From assembly GCA_005882275.1 (NCBI GenBank), contig VBAK01000146.1, forward strand, positions 1-59,828: a stretch of 59,828 nt of DNA, in the 5' to 3' direction. Positions 41,235 to 51,910 of the stretch are shown here, in pieces. The notes under the pieces are model-generated. The model saw nothing but the letters and a program-made list of their open reading frames with translations. It was not told the DNA's origin and did no database searches. The stretch comes from Candidatus Segetimicrobium genomatis. GTDB lineage: Bacteria > Sysuimicrobiota > Sysuimicrobiia > Sysuimicrobiales > Segetimicrobiaceae. How positions within the stretch are numbered: the first letter of the stretch is position 1; every line of letters starts with the position of its first letter. A program made the translations under genes and the position numbers.

Positions 41235-43078
41235 GGCGTGTGTCCAGAGTCGAAGACGCCGTAGATCGCCTGCTGGAGGCGGCTCCTCTCGCCGTTGACC
41301 TGGTCCCCGTCCCCGAGGCTCACGGTCGCGTCGCGGCGGAAGACGTGCACGCGCCCGCGGCGGTTCCGCACTTTGCCCGTCCGGCGATGGACGGGTACCT
41401 GTGCCATGACGCCGACGTCCGGGATGCCTCTCCGGGCCGGCCGGCGGTCCTGCCCATCACGGGGGCGGCCCGCATGGGGGAACGTCCGGGGCACGGCCCC
41501 GCGCGGGGGGAGGCCTGGGTGATCACGACCGGGGCGGCGATGCCGGCGCGCGGGGACCGGGTGCTGCCGCTGGAGGCCGTCCGCCGCACGGGGGATCGGA
41601 TACGGGTTGAGTGGCCGCCTGGGAAGTCCCACATCGCGGCCCCCGGCGAGCTGATCCGCGAAGGCGCCCTGCTGGTGACCGGGGGGAGCGTGGTGAGCCC
41701 GGCCGCGGCCGGCGCGCTGGCCGCGGCCGGTGTGGGGATGCTCCGGGTCCACCGCCGGCCGCGGGTCGCCCTGGTCGCCACCGGAGACGAGCTGGTCGAC
41801 GCGATGGAAGGCGCGGCCACGCTCCCGCCCGGACGGGTGTTCAACAGCAACGCCGTGACCCTCGCCGGCCTGGTCCGGGGCATCGGGTGCGAGGTCGAGT
41901 ACCACGGGATCGTGCGAGATGCGCCCGACGGGATGCGCAGCGCTTTCGCGTCCTTACGGGAGCGGTACGACGTCGTCCTCTCGACCGGCGGCGTCTCGGT
42001 CGGCCGGCACGACGCGGTCCACCGCACCTGGCTCGACCTCGGCGCGCAGCGGATCGTCGGGCGGGTCGACCTCAAACCGGGCGGCCCGTTCTTTGCCGGG
42101 CGGCTGGGGCACTTGTGGGTGGTGGGGCTCTCGGGCAGCCCCGTCGCCTGCCTGGCCGCCTTTCACCTGATGGCGCGCCCGCTCCTGATGCGGCTGACCG
42201 GGAGGCGCCATGCGGTCAGACCGCTCGTGGACGTCGCGCTCGCCGCCGGTTTCCCGCGCGCCACCGACCGGACCCGAGCGCTCTGGGCGCGGGTGGGTCC
42301 GTCGGGACCGGCGGGCCCCGCGGCAGAACTGCTTGTGGGAGGATCCGCCGGCGATCTCGCCTCGCTCCTCGGCGCCGGCGCCCTGGTCCTGATCCCGGCC
42401 GGGACTCCGCCGCTGCCGGCGGGATCTCGCGTCACGGCGCTCATGCTCGACGCCGAGGAGGATCGCAATCGGCTGACGATCGCCGTGCCCCGCCTGGGCC
42501 CTCTGGTGATTGGGATCGTGGGAGAGTCCGGAGGTGGGAAGACGACCGTGATCGTCGACCTGATCCGGCGGCTGGCGGAGGACGGCATCCGGGCCGCGGC
42601 CGTCAAGCACGCCGCGCACGGATTCGCCCTGGACACCGCGGGAAGCGACAGCGCCCGCATGGCCGGCGCAGGCGCAGCGGTGGTCGTGGTGGGCGGACCC
42701 GCCGAGACCTTTCTCCGCATCGCCGCCCCGGCGGACCATCCTGACCGCCTGGTGCTCCTCGCCGGCGCGGCCGCCGAGCAGATGGGGGAGGCGCCGCTTG
42801 CCGTGGTGTTCATCGAAGGGTTCCTGCATCCGACCAGACCCGTGATCCAGGTCGGGCCGCAGAAGCCCGGGAGCCCGGCCGGCGAAGTGCTGGCGACGCT
42901 GCCGGCGCTGACCGGCGGGAGCGGAGCGGCGCTCGAGGCGGCGCTGCGGGGGGTGGTGGAAGCCATCAGCCTCCGGGTGCGCGGTCTCCCGGCCGCGCAG
43001 CAAACACACGAGGCGCGGCGGAGACGTCCCGCCGCGGCGCAGCAATCCACAGCGGCGGCGCGGCCGCCGGACGATTGA
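41231..43078 (+). CDS. MoeA-MobB fusion, molybdenum cofactor synthesis
   Basis: A 615-residue fusion. Residues 1 to about 410 are MoeA (molybdopterin molybdenumtransferase): ARPAMDGYLCHDADV, ATGDELVD, the STGGVSVGRHD loop and GLSGSPVACLAAF. Residues about 420-590 are MobB, with P-loop GESGGGKT (431-438, Lys437), AAVKHAAHGF and VFIEGF; MobB is a GTP-binding adapter of guanylated cofactor synthesis. The two are usually separate genes. The C-terminal 25 residues are Ala/Arg/Gln-rich filler. GTG 41231 overlaps the upstream stop. Mo enzymes in reach are the xanthine dehydrogenase at 50.5 kb and a presumed formate dehydrogenase (see FdhD). Confidence 0.93.
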   Translation: MRRVSRVEDAVDRLLEAAPLAVDLVPVPEAHGRVAAEDVHAPAAVPHFARPAMDGYLCHDADVRDASPGRPAVLPITGAARMGERPGHGPARGEAWVITTGAAMPARGDRVLPLEAVRRTGDRIRVEWPPGKSHIAAPGELIREGALLVTGGSVVSPAAAGALAAAGVGMLRVHRRPRVALVATGDELVDAMEGAATLPPGRVFNSNAVTLAGLVRGIGCEVEYHGIVRDAPDGMRSAFASLRERYDVVLSTGGVSVGRHDAVHRTWLDLGAQRIVGRVDLKPGGPFFAGRLGHLWVVGLSGSPVACLAAFHLMARPLLMRLTGRRHAVRPLVDVALAAGFPRATDRTRALWARVGPSGPAGPAAELLVGGSAGDLASLLGAGALVLIPAGTPPLPAGSRVTALMLDAEEDRNRLTIAVPRLGPLVIGIVGESGGGKTTVIVDLIRRLAEDGIRAAAVKHAAHGFALDTAGSDSARMAGAGAAVVVVGGPAETFLRIAAPADHPDRLVLLAGAAAEQMGEAPLAVVFIEGFLHPTRPVIQVGPQKPGSPAGEVLATLPALTGGSGAALEAALRGVVEAISLRVRGLPAAQQTHEARRRRPAAAQQSTAAARPPDD

Positions 43079-43103
43079 CGCCCCTGGGGGCCGATGCTAC
43101 CAT
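43075..43103 (+). promoter_or_regulatory. Candidate promoter of fdhD
   Basis: TTGACG (43075-43080) and TACCAT (43098-43103) are separated by 17 bp, placing the transcription start near 43110. This supports the GTG 43154 start of the next gene over ATG 43094, which would lie inside the promoter. It overlaps the stop of the MoeA-MobB gene. Confidence 0.5.
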
Positions 43104-43153
43104 GGGCCCAAGCAGCCGGCCGTAAACGTAGAACGTTCCTCCTGAGGGACCCC

Positions 43154-44080
43154 GTGGGCATCCGGCTCAACCGGCCAGAGGGGACGAGCAACGACCGGGC
43201 GGCGGAGCCCCTCCGCACGAGCACGACGCGGCGCCGTGTCGGGCAGGTGCGGGAAGGGGTGGTGCGGGTCCGCGAGGACGCGCTCGCGGTCGAGGAGCCG
43301 CTCGAACTCCGATTGTGCCTTCGCGGCGACCAATCGCCCCTGCAGGTCGCCGTCACGATGCGGACGCCCGGACACGACTTCGAGCTGGCCGCCGGCTTCC
43401 TCTTCACCGAAGGCATCGTGCAGACCGCCGAGCAGATCGATCGCATTAATTACTGCGCCGACCGCTCGCTCGACAGCGAGCAGCGATACAATATCGTCAA
43501 CGTGTTCCTGCGGCCGGGTGTGCGGATCGATCAGGAGCGCCTCCGGCGGAACTTCTACACGACGTCGAGCTGCGGAGTATGCGGGAAGGCCTCGATCGAG
43601 GCGATCCAGGTCCGGGGGATCTCCCCCGTCCTCGACGATGGATTCGTCGTGGACGGCGAGGTCCTGGGCGGGCTGGCCGAGGCCCTGCGCGGCGCGCAGG
43701 CGATTTTCGACAAGACCGGCGGGCTCCATGCCGCCGCGCTCTTTGAGGAGCGGGGACGGCTGGTCTCGATTCGCGAGGACGTCGGGCGTCACAACGCCGT
43801 CGACAAGCTCATCGGGCATGCGTTCCTCAACCACAGGCCCCCGCTCAGCCGCCACCTGATGATGGTCAGCGGCCGGGCGAGCTTCGAGATCACGCAAAAA
43901 GCCGCCGCGGCGGGCCTGCCGGTCGTGGCCGCGATCTCCGCGCCGTCGAGCCTGGCGTGCGACGTCGCCCGGGCATTCGGGATGACCCTGGTGGGATTCA
44001 TGCGGGGGGACCGGTTCACCGTGTATACCGGCGCCCAGAGGATCCGGCACAGAGGGCAGACGGTAACCGGCGTCGACTGA
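43154..44080 (+). CDS. fdhD: Formate dehydrogenase accessory sulfurtransferase FdhD
   Basis: A 308-residue FdhD protein. It accepts sulfur from a cysteine desulfurase and passes it to the molybdenum cofactor of formate dehydrogenase. The catalytic CGVC motif is at Cys140/Cys143 in SSCGVCGKAS, and REDVGRHNAVDKLIG is a family signature. GTG 43154 follows GAGGG with a short spacer and lies 45 bases after the predicted transcription start; ATG 43094 adds 20 residues. No formate dehydrogenase gene is in the window; its presence elsewhere is implied. Confidence 0.92.
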   Translation: MGIRLNRPEGTSNDRAAEPLRTSTTRRRVGQVREGVVRVREDALAVEEPLELRLCLRGDQSPLQVAVTMRTPGHDFELAAGFLFTEGIVQTAEQIDRINYCADRSLDSEQRYNIVNVFLRPGVRIDQERLRRNFYTTSSCGVCGKASIEAIQVRGISPVLDDGFVVDGEVLGGLAEALRGAQAIFDKTGGLHAAALFEERGRLVSIREDVGRHNAVDKLIGHAFLNHRPPLSRHLMMVSGRASFEITQKAAAAGLPVVAAISAPSSLACDVARAFGMTLVGFMRGDRFTVYTGAQRIRHRGQTVTGVD

Positions 44081-44202
44081 AACCGGGGCCGCGGCCGGAA
44101 CGGACCGGGCCGCGGGCCTTCCTCACCGGCTCACAGCGCCCTTCAACAGATCATGGCGCGCCCTCGGTGGCGCAAGGACCTCGCCGCGGGGCAACCCCCG
44201 GG

Positions 44203-44742
44203 TTAGTCTTTCGGCTTCACCTTGATGAGCGCGCGCATCCAGGGATGGATGCAGCACATGAACAGGTGATTGCCTTCGCCGAGGCCGGTCACCTCCGTGC
44301 CGGCGCCTGGGGCCAGATCAACAGCAGCGGCGCACTCCGGAGCGGAGGTCAACCCTTGGTTGAGCCCGGGGATGCGGCCCCCGCCAAAGGCCGCAACCTC
44401 GGTAAACGTATGCACTTCGCCGCCCTTGTTCGTCACCCTCACGGTCTTGTTGGGCTCGATCGTGAGAAACGAGGGTTCGTTCCGCCACGCCGGATGTCCG
44501 ATCGTCGCCGAGGACAGTGGGGAGAACAGCAATGCGCCGGCTTCATCCCTGGTGACGTCCCCCTTCTTGAGAGCGCAGCCGCCGGTGGCGGCCCAGGCAG
44601 GGTCCGTGGGATCGCAGGCGTCCAGGATCGCTATCTTGTCATCCTGTGCCGCCATGATCGGTCCCATCCTCCCCGGACCACCCAACACCATTGCGGCGAT
44701 GCTCGTGAGCCACAACGCTCGGGCAATGCCTGCGTTTCGCAT
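44203..44742 (-). CDS. Secreted plastocyanin-like cupredoxin
   Basis: A 179-residue exported copper protein: signal peptide (1 to about 32, PIMAAQ), Cys43/Cys56, then a cupredoxin fold with His111 (GGEVHTFTEV) and the copper loop FMCCIHPWM, giving Cys163 or Cys164, His166 and Met169. The C-x2-H-x2-M spacing fits a blue-copper site. It may carry electrons in the envelope. ATG 44742 has GGGAGGG upstream and lies 14 bp after the SBBP gene, so the two form an operon. Confidence 0.85.
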   Translation of the reverse strand: MRNAGIARALWLTSIAAMVLGGPGRMGPIMAAQDDKIAILDACDPTDPAWAATGGCALKKGDVTRDEAGALLFSPLSSATIGHPAWRNEPSFLTIEPNKTVRVTNKGGEVHTFTEVAAFGGGRIPGLNQGLTSAPECAAAVDLAPGAGTEVTGLGEGNHLFMCCIHPWMRALIKVKPKD

Positions 44743-44756
44743 CTTTCCCTCCCCTC

Positions 44757-47375
<2,619 letters not shown>

Positions 47376-47695
47376 CAAAGGATTCCCCCTCAATCAGATC
47401 CCCTCAGACGATCGGGGCCCCTCGTGTCCAGACATATCTCCCCGATCCTAGGGTGTATTGCAACACACCCCAGGCGCATCACAATCGGATGAATCTTCTA
47501 AAGGAATATCCCTAAATGCTCATCGCCTCAGTGGATCAGGGGATTCCGGGGCAGGCGCCGGGAGGGCGGCGCCGGGACGTCACGGGCAGCCTGTGAACGA
47601 GTGCCCTGAGCCCTGCGATGATGCGCTCGTGCACGCGGAGGATGCTACTTTCACCCCGCGAATTACCCCGGGATACCATATCCGGGGGTGCGCCG
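47376..47695. promoter_or_regulatory. Divergent spacer with two inverted repeats
   Basis: This 320-bp region separates the SBBP gene from the purine operon and has no convincing coding sequence. GGGTGTATTG-CAACACACCC (47451-47470) is a 20-bp inverted repeat with one mismatched pair, placed as an operator for either side. A second hairpin at 47666-47688 (CCCCGGGATA / TATCCGGGGG, loop CCA, 9 of 10 pairs) covers the GGGGGTG ribosome site of the aminotransferase gene. Confidence 0.5.
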
Positions 47696-49027
47696 GTGGC
47701 GAAGGTCTACGGGAAGACGGTCATCGAGGAGTACCTGAGCAGGAACCGGCGTTCGAAGGAGCTGCATGAGCGCGCCCGGTCGGTGCTTCCCGGCGGGATC
47801 ACGCGCACCTCGGTGTACTTCGATCCGTTTCCCCCCTATGTGGCGCGCGGGCTGGGGAGCCGGATCACCGACATCGACGGCAACGAGCGGATTGATTTCT
47901 CGAACAACTACACCTCGCTGATCCTCGGCCACTGTCCTCCCTCCGTGGTCGCCGCCGTCCAGGGGCAGGTGGGGCGGGGGAGCGCATTTGCCGCGCCGAC
48001 CCCGCACGAGGTCGGTCTCGCCGAGCGCATCATCGGGCGGGTGCCTTCGGTGCAGCGCATCCGGTTCGCAAGCTCGGGGACCGAGGCGGTGATGTTTGCC
48101 CTCCGCCTGGCCCGCGCCCGCACCGGGCGGCGGAAGGTCGCCAAAGCCGAGGGCGGGTTCCACGGCACGTCCGAGTATGCCGCGGTCTCCGTGAGCCCGG
48201 ATCCGGCCGAGGCCGGCGACGCGCGTTCGCCCGCGGCGCTTCCGGCCGCGAGCGGGGTGACGGACGGGGTGGTCGGCGATGTGGTGGTGTTCCCGTTCAA
48301 TGACGGGGAGGCGACCGAGGCGATCATTCGCCGGCACCGGGAGGATCTCGCCGCCGTCATCATCGAGCCGGTGCTGGGATCGAGCGGCATGATCCCCGCG
48401 CGGCGGGACTACCTCGAGCGGCTGCGGGATCTGACGGCGCGGCACGGCATCCTGCTCATCCTCGACGAGATCATCACCCTGCGGCTGGCGGCCGGCGGCG
48501 CGCAGAGCCTCTACGGCATCGCGCCCGATCTCACCGTCATGGGGAAGATCATCGGCGGGGGCTACCCGGTCGCCGCCTTCGGCGGCCGGGCGGAGATCAT
48601 GGCGCTCCTCGATCCCGCGGGGGGCCGCCCTCCCATTCCGCAGAGCGGCACGTTCAACGGGAACCCGATCGGGATGGTGGCCGGGGCGGCGACGCTCGAC
48701 GCGCTCACGCCGGCGGACTACGAGCGTCTGAACACGATGGGCGACGATCTCCGGCAGCGGCTGCGGGCGCTGTTCGCGCGGAAGGGCGTCGCGGCGCAGG
48801 TGACGGGGATGGGCTCGCTGCTGAACCTCCACTTCACCGACGTCGAGGTCACCGACTTCCGGACGATGCGCACCGGGGACGCCGGCCGGCTGCGCCGGGT
48901 CTTCTTCGGCCTCCTGAACGAGGGGATCTTCGTGGCGCCGCGCGGCATGGCGTGCCTCTCCACCCCCATGGGAGAGGAGGAGATCGCCGCCTTCGTCCGG
49001 GCCGTCGAGCGGGCCCTCGACGGATGA
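47696..49027 (+). CDS. Glutamate-1-semialdehyde aminomutase-like PLP aminotransferase
   Basis: A 443-residue class III PLP enzyme of the HemL-like branch: RVPSVQRIRFASSGTEAVMF, IIEPVLGSSGMIP, LILDEIITLRLA and Schiff-base Lys284 in VMGKIIGGGYPVAAFGG. As the first gene of a purine-degrading operon it is more likely a catabolic transaminase than a haem enzyme (inference). GTG 47696 is chosen for GGGGGTG upstream; the frame is open to 47618. Its stop overlaps the next start (ATGA). Confidence 0.83.
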   Translation: MAKVYGKTVIEEYLSRNRRSKELHERARSVLPGGITRTSVYFDPFPPYVARGLGSRITDIDGNERIDFSNNYTSLILGHCPPSVVAAVQGQVGRGSAFAAPTPHEVGLAERIIGRVPSVQRIRFASSGTEAVMFALRLARARTGRRKVAKAEGGFHGTSEYAAVSVSPDPAEAGDARSPAALPAASGVTDGVVGDVVVFPFNDGEATEAIIRRHREDLAAVIIEPVLGSSGMIPARRDYLERLRDLTARHGILLILDEIITLRLAAGGAQSLYGIAPDLTVMGKIIGGGYPVAAFGGRAEIMALLDPAGGRPPIPQSGTFNGNPIGMVAGAATLDALTPADYERLNTMGDDLRQRLRALFARKGVAAQVTGMGSLLNLHFTDVEVTDFRTMRTGDAGRLRRVFFGLLNEGIFVAPRGMACLSTPMGEEEIAAFVRAVERALDG

Positions 49028-49332
49028 GCGCCTCGATCTCCACCCACGTCCTGGACACGCGGCGCGGGACGCCCGCGCGCGGCCTTCGGGTCGAATTGTT
49101 CCGCAGAAACGTCCGGCTCTCGGCCCAGGTCACCGACGCGGACGGGCGGATCGCCGATCTCGCCCGGACCCCGCTCCGGCCGGGGGTCTACCGCCTGGTC
49201 TTCCGCCCGGGGCGGCGGGGCGGGTTTTTCTCGCGGATCGAGGTCGAGTTCGTCGTGGCCGACGCCCGGCGGCACTATCACATCCCCCTGCTCCTGGCGC
49301 CCTACGCATGCATGACCTACCGCGGAAGCTGA
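49024..49332 (+). CDS. uraH: 5-hydroxyisourate hydrolase (transthyretin-related)
   Basis: A 102-residue transthyretin-like protein that hydrolyses 5-hydroxyisourate, the urate oxidase product, to OHCU. The N-terminal ISTHVLDT (His8) and the C-terminal HYHIPLLLAPYACMTYRGS match the two active-site ends of the family; the usual Gly/Ser of the end motif is kept, with a Cys-Met variation before TYRGS. ATG 49024 overlaps the preceding stop by 4 bases. Confidence 0.92.
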   Translation: MSASISTHVLDTRRGTPARGLRVELFRRNVRLSAQVTDADGRIADLARTPLRPGVYRLVFRPGRRGGFFSRIEVEFVVADARRHYHIPLLLAPYACMTYRGS

Positions 49333-49745
49333 CCGTTGACGACCTGAGCACGCTCTTCGAAGGACGGACCCGATTCGTGGAGCGGCTGGCCGGGCGCGAG
49401 AACCCCCTGGGCGACGCCCGGGCCCTGCTCGCGTCGCTCCCGGAGCCCGAACAGGTCGAGGCGCTGAACGCGCACCCCCGCATCGGTGCGGCGCGCGTAT
49501 CCTCGGTGTCCGCGCGCGAACAGGGCGGCGAGAGCGACCCTGCGGTGCTGGGCGAACTGGCCCGGTGGAACCGGCTCTACGAAGAGAAATTTGGCTTTCG
49601 GTTCGTCGTGTTCGTGAACCGGCGGACACGCGTCGAGATCCTGCGCGTACTCCAGGCGCGGATCACGCGCACCCGCGAGGAGGAGCTGCGGACGGGGCTC
49701 GATGATCTGGTCTCGATCGCCCTGGACCGGTATAGGGCGCGATGA
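49308..49745 (+). CDS. uraD: OHCU decarboxylase
   Basis: A 145-residue 2-oxo-4-hydroxy-4-carboxy-5-ureidoimidazoline decarboxylase, which makes (S)-allantoin from the HIU-hydrolase product. The catalytic His56 lies in NAHPRIG, followed by S/ARE-Q and the FGFRFVVFVN core strand. It begins 25 bases inside the uraH gene, a long overlap, and ends overlapping urate oxidase (ATGA). Confidence 0.92.
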   Translation: MHDLPRKLTVDDLSTLFEGRTRFVERLAGRENPLGDARALLASLPEPEQVEALNAHPRIGAARVSSVSAREQGGESDPAVLGELARWNRLYEEKFGFRFVVFVNRRTRVEILRVLQARITRTREEELRTGLDDLVSIALDRYRAR

Positions 49746-50539
49746 GCATCCACTACGGCAAGGCGGCGGTGGGCGTCTACCGCACGGACGGCCGGAGCGC
49801 GCTGTTCGCCGCCGAGGTGCGGCTGGACGTCTCCGGCGGCGGGTTCCTCCCCGCCTACACCCGGGGCGATAACTCGACGGTCGTCCCCACGGACACGATG
49901 AAGAACTTCGTCCACGCCGTGGCGCTGGAGTACGAGGGCGCCTCGCTCGAGGAATTTCTCGCATTGCTGGGACGGCGCTTCCTCGACGCCTACGGCGACG
50001 TGGAGGATCTTCGCCTCGCGGCGCGGGAGCTGCCGTTCGGGCGGAAGAGCGAGGTGCTGTTCCAGCGGCTGCACGACGACTACGCGGTGGCCGAGCTGGC
50101 GATGGACCACACCGGCATCCGCGAGCACCGGTCCGGACGCGAGGCGCTTCACCTGATCAAGATCACCGGCAGTTCGTTCGCCCGGTTCCACCGGGACGGC
50201 TACACGACATTGCCCGAGATGATCGACCGGCCGCTCTTCATCCACCTGAACCTCTACTGGCGCACCAAGACCTTCGCGGATCGCATCGACCCTGTGGCCG
50301 CCCGCGACCTGGTGTGCGAGACCTTTGACGGGTTTGTGTCGAAATCCATCCAGCACCTGGTGCACGAGATCGCCCGGCGGCTGCTGGCGCGGTTCTCCGC
50401 GGTCGAGGAGGTCGCGCTGGAGGCGGAAAACCGCCTGTGGGAGACCGCCCTGGTCTCCGAGCGCGATCCCCGCGTCAAGGTCTACTGCGATCCGCGTCCG
50501 CCCTACGGGGTGATCGGGTACACGCTCCGGCGCGCGTGA
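49742..50539 (+). CDS. Urate oxidase (uricase)
   Basis: A 265-residue cofactor-free urate oxidase (T-fold). The catalytic Lys7 lies in YGKAAVGVYR, and Thr50 in NSTVVPTDTMKNFVHA, the two residues of the uricase dyad region. It converts urate to 5-hydroxyisourate with O2. Length is somewhat below typical (about 290-300). It is linked by overlaps to uraD (ATGA) and to the xanthine dehydrogenase FAD subunit (TGATG), so urate made by the oxidase downstream is consumed by the products upstream. Confidence 0.92.
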   Translation: MSIHYGKAAVGVYRTDGRSALFAAEVRLDVSGGGFLPAYTRGDNSTVVPTDTMKNFVHAVALEYEGASLEEFLALLGRRFLDAYGDVEDLRLAARELPFGRKSEVLFQRLHDDYAVAELAMDHTGIREHRSGREALHLIKITGSSFARFHRDGYTTLPEMIDRPLFIHLNLYWRTKTFADRIDPVAARDLVCETFDGFVSKSIQHLVHEIARRLLARFSAVEEVALEAENRLWETALVSERDPRVKVYCDPRPPYGVIGYTLRRA

Positions 50540-51426
50540 TGGACGTTCTGCTCCCCCGCACCCTGGCCGAGGCTCTCGACGTCAAGGCCGCGCACCCCGA
50601 CGTGGTCCCGATCGCGGGAGGGACCGATCTGATGGTCGACCTGAACTTCGACCGGCGCCGCCCCGGGTCCCTCATGGACATCTCCCGCCTGCCCGAACTC
50701 GCGGTGTGGCGGCGCGAGGACGGTCACCTGTTCCTGGGGGCCGGGCTGACGTACACGAGGATCATCGGGGACCTCGCGGCGTTTGGGCCGCTGGTGGACG
50801 CGTGCCGGACGGTCGGGTCGCCCCAGATCCGCAACCGCGGGACCGTGGGCGGGAATCTCGGGACGGCGTCTCCCGCGGGGGACGCGCTCCCCGTGCTGGC
50901 CGCCTACGACGCCGACGTGGTGCTGATCAGCGCGGCGGGGACGCGCATCCTTCCCTGGGGCGAGTTCCTGATCGGCCCCAAGCGCAGCGCGCTCCGGCCG
51001 GACGAGCTGGTGCTCGGCGCGCGCTGGCGGATCGTCCGGGGTCCCGGCTCGTTCTCGAAGGTGGGCCCGCGAAACGCCATGGTGATCGCGGTCGCCAGCC
51101 TCTGCCTCGTCGTCGACGAGGACCGCCGCGAGGTCCGGGCCGCCCTGGGATCGGTCGGCCCGACGATCCTGCGCGCGCGCGCGGCCGAGCAGGAGATCGC
51201 GCGGGCGCTGGAGTCGGCCGGCGTGTGGGACGATCCCGCGGCCGCCGTTCCCCGCGAGGCGGTCGAGCGGTTCCAGAGCGCCGTGGCGGCGGCCGCGCGG
51301 CCGATCGACGACGTGCGCGGGAGCGCGGCCTACCGGCGCCACGCCTGCGGCGTCCTCGCGCGGCGCGCGCTGTCGTGGGCGCTCCAGGACCGCCGGACGG
51401 CGGCCGGCGCGCCGCCGGCCCGCTGA
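50539..51426 (+). CDS. Xanthine dehydrogenase, FAD-binding subunit
   Basis: A 295-residue CoxM/XdhB-type FAD subunit. FAD motifs are VPIAGGTDLMVDL and SPQIRNRGTVGGNLGTASPAGD. It passes electrons from the 2Fe-2S subunit to NAD or another acceptor. The ATG overlaps the uricase stop as TGATG. Assignment to xanthine rather than CO, nicotinate or another substrate rests on the purine operon. Confidence 0.9.
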   Translation: MDVLLPRTLAEALDVKAAHPDVVPIAGGTDLMVDLNFDRRRPGSLMDISRLPELAVWRREDGHLFLGAGLTYTRIIGDLAAFGPLVDACRTVGSPQIRNRGTVGGNLGTASPAGDALPVLAAYDADVVLISAAGTRILPWGEFLIGPKRSALRPDELVLGARWRIVRGPGSFSKVGPRNAMVIAVASLCLVVDEDRREVRAALGSVGPTILRARAAEQEIARALESAGVWDDPAAAVPREAVERFQSAVAAAARPIDDVRGSAAYRRHACGVLARRALSWALQDRRTAAGAPPAR

Positions 51427-51436
51427 GGACGGCGCG

Positions 51437-51910
51437 ATGCGGATCAGGGTCAACGTCAACGGCGACTGGAAGACGGCCGACGTCTGGCCGGGATCGAGCC
51501 TCCTGTTCGCGCTGCGCGAGCACTTCGGCCTCGCCGGCGCGAAGAACGCCTGCGAGCAGGGCGAGTGCGGCTCGTGCTCGGTGTGGCTCGACGGCACGCT
51601 GGTGTGCGCCTGCCTGGTGCTCGCCGCCCAGGCGCACGACCGCCGGGTGCGCACCGTCGAAGCCCTGGGGGGCGAGGAGCGGCTGCACCCCGTGCAGGAG
51701 GCGTTCCTCGAGGCGGGCGCGGTGCAGTGCGGCTTCTGCACGCCCGGCCTGGTCGTCGCCGTCGCGGACCTCCTGGAGCGCGAACCGGCGCCGGACGAGG
51801 CCGAGGTGCGGGAGGCGCTCTCGGGCAACCTCTGCCGCTGCACCGGATACGCGAAGATCCTCGACGCCGTGCGGATCGCGTCCGCGCGCATCCGCGGAGG
51901 CGGGGCGTGA
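51437..51910 (+). CDS. Xanthine dehydrogenase, 2Fe-2S subunit
   Basis: A 157-residue iron-sulfur subunit. The plant-ferredoxin cluster is in CEQGECGSCSVWLDG plus a later Cys (Cys39, 44, 47, 59), and the second cluster in VQCGFCTPG and NLCRCTGYAKI. It starts 10 bp after the FAD gene and its stop overlaps the Mo-subunit GTG start (GTGA). Confidence 0.94.
   Translation: MRIRVNVNGDWKTADVWPGSSLLFALREHFGLAGAKNACEQGECGSCSVWLDGTLVCACLVLAAQAHDRRVRTVEALGGEERLHPVQEAFLEAGAVQCGFCTPGLVVAVADLLEREPAPDEAEVREALSGNLCRCTGYAKILDAVRIASARIRGGGA

Noticed and set aside
44085-44118. GC hairpin between fdhD and the cupredoxin gene as a terminator
   Set aside because: Only an 8-bp stem with an 11-base loop and no T-run; it could be chance in this composition, so it was not listed as a feature.
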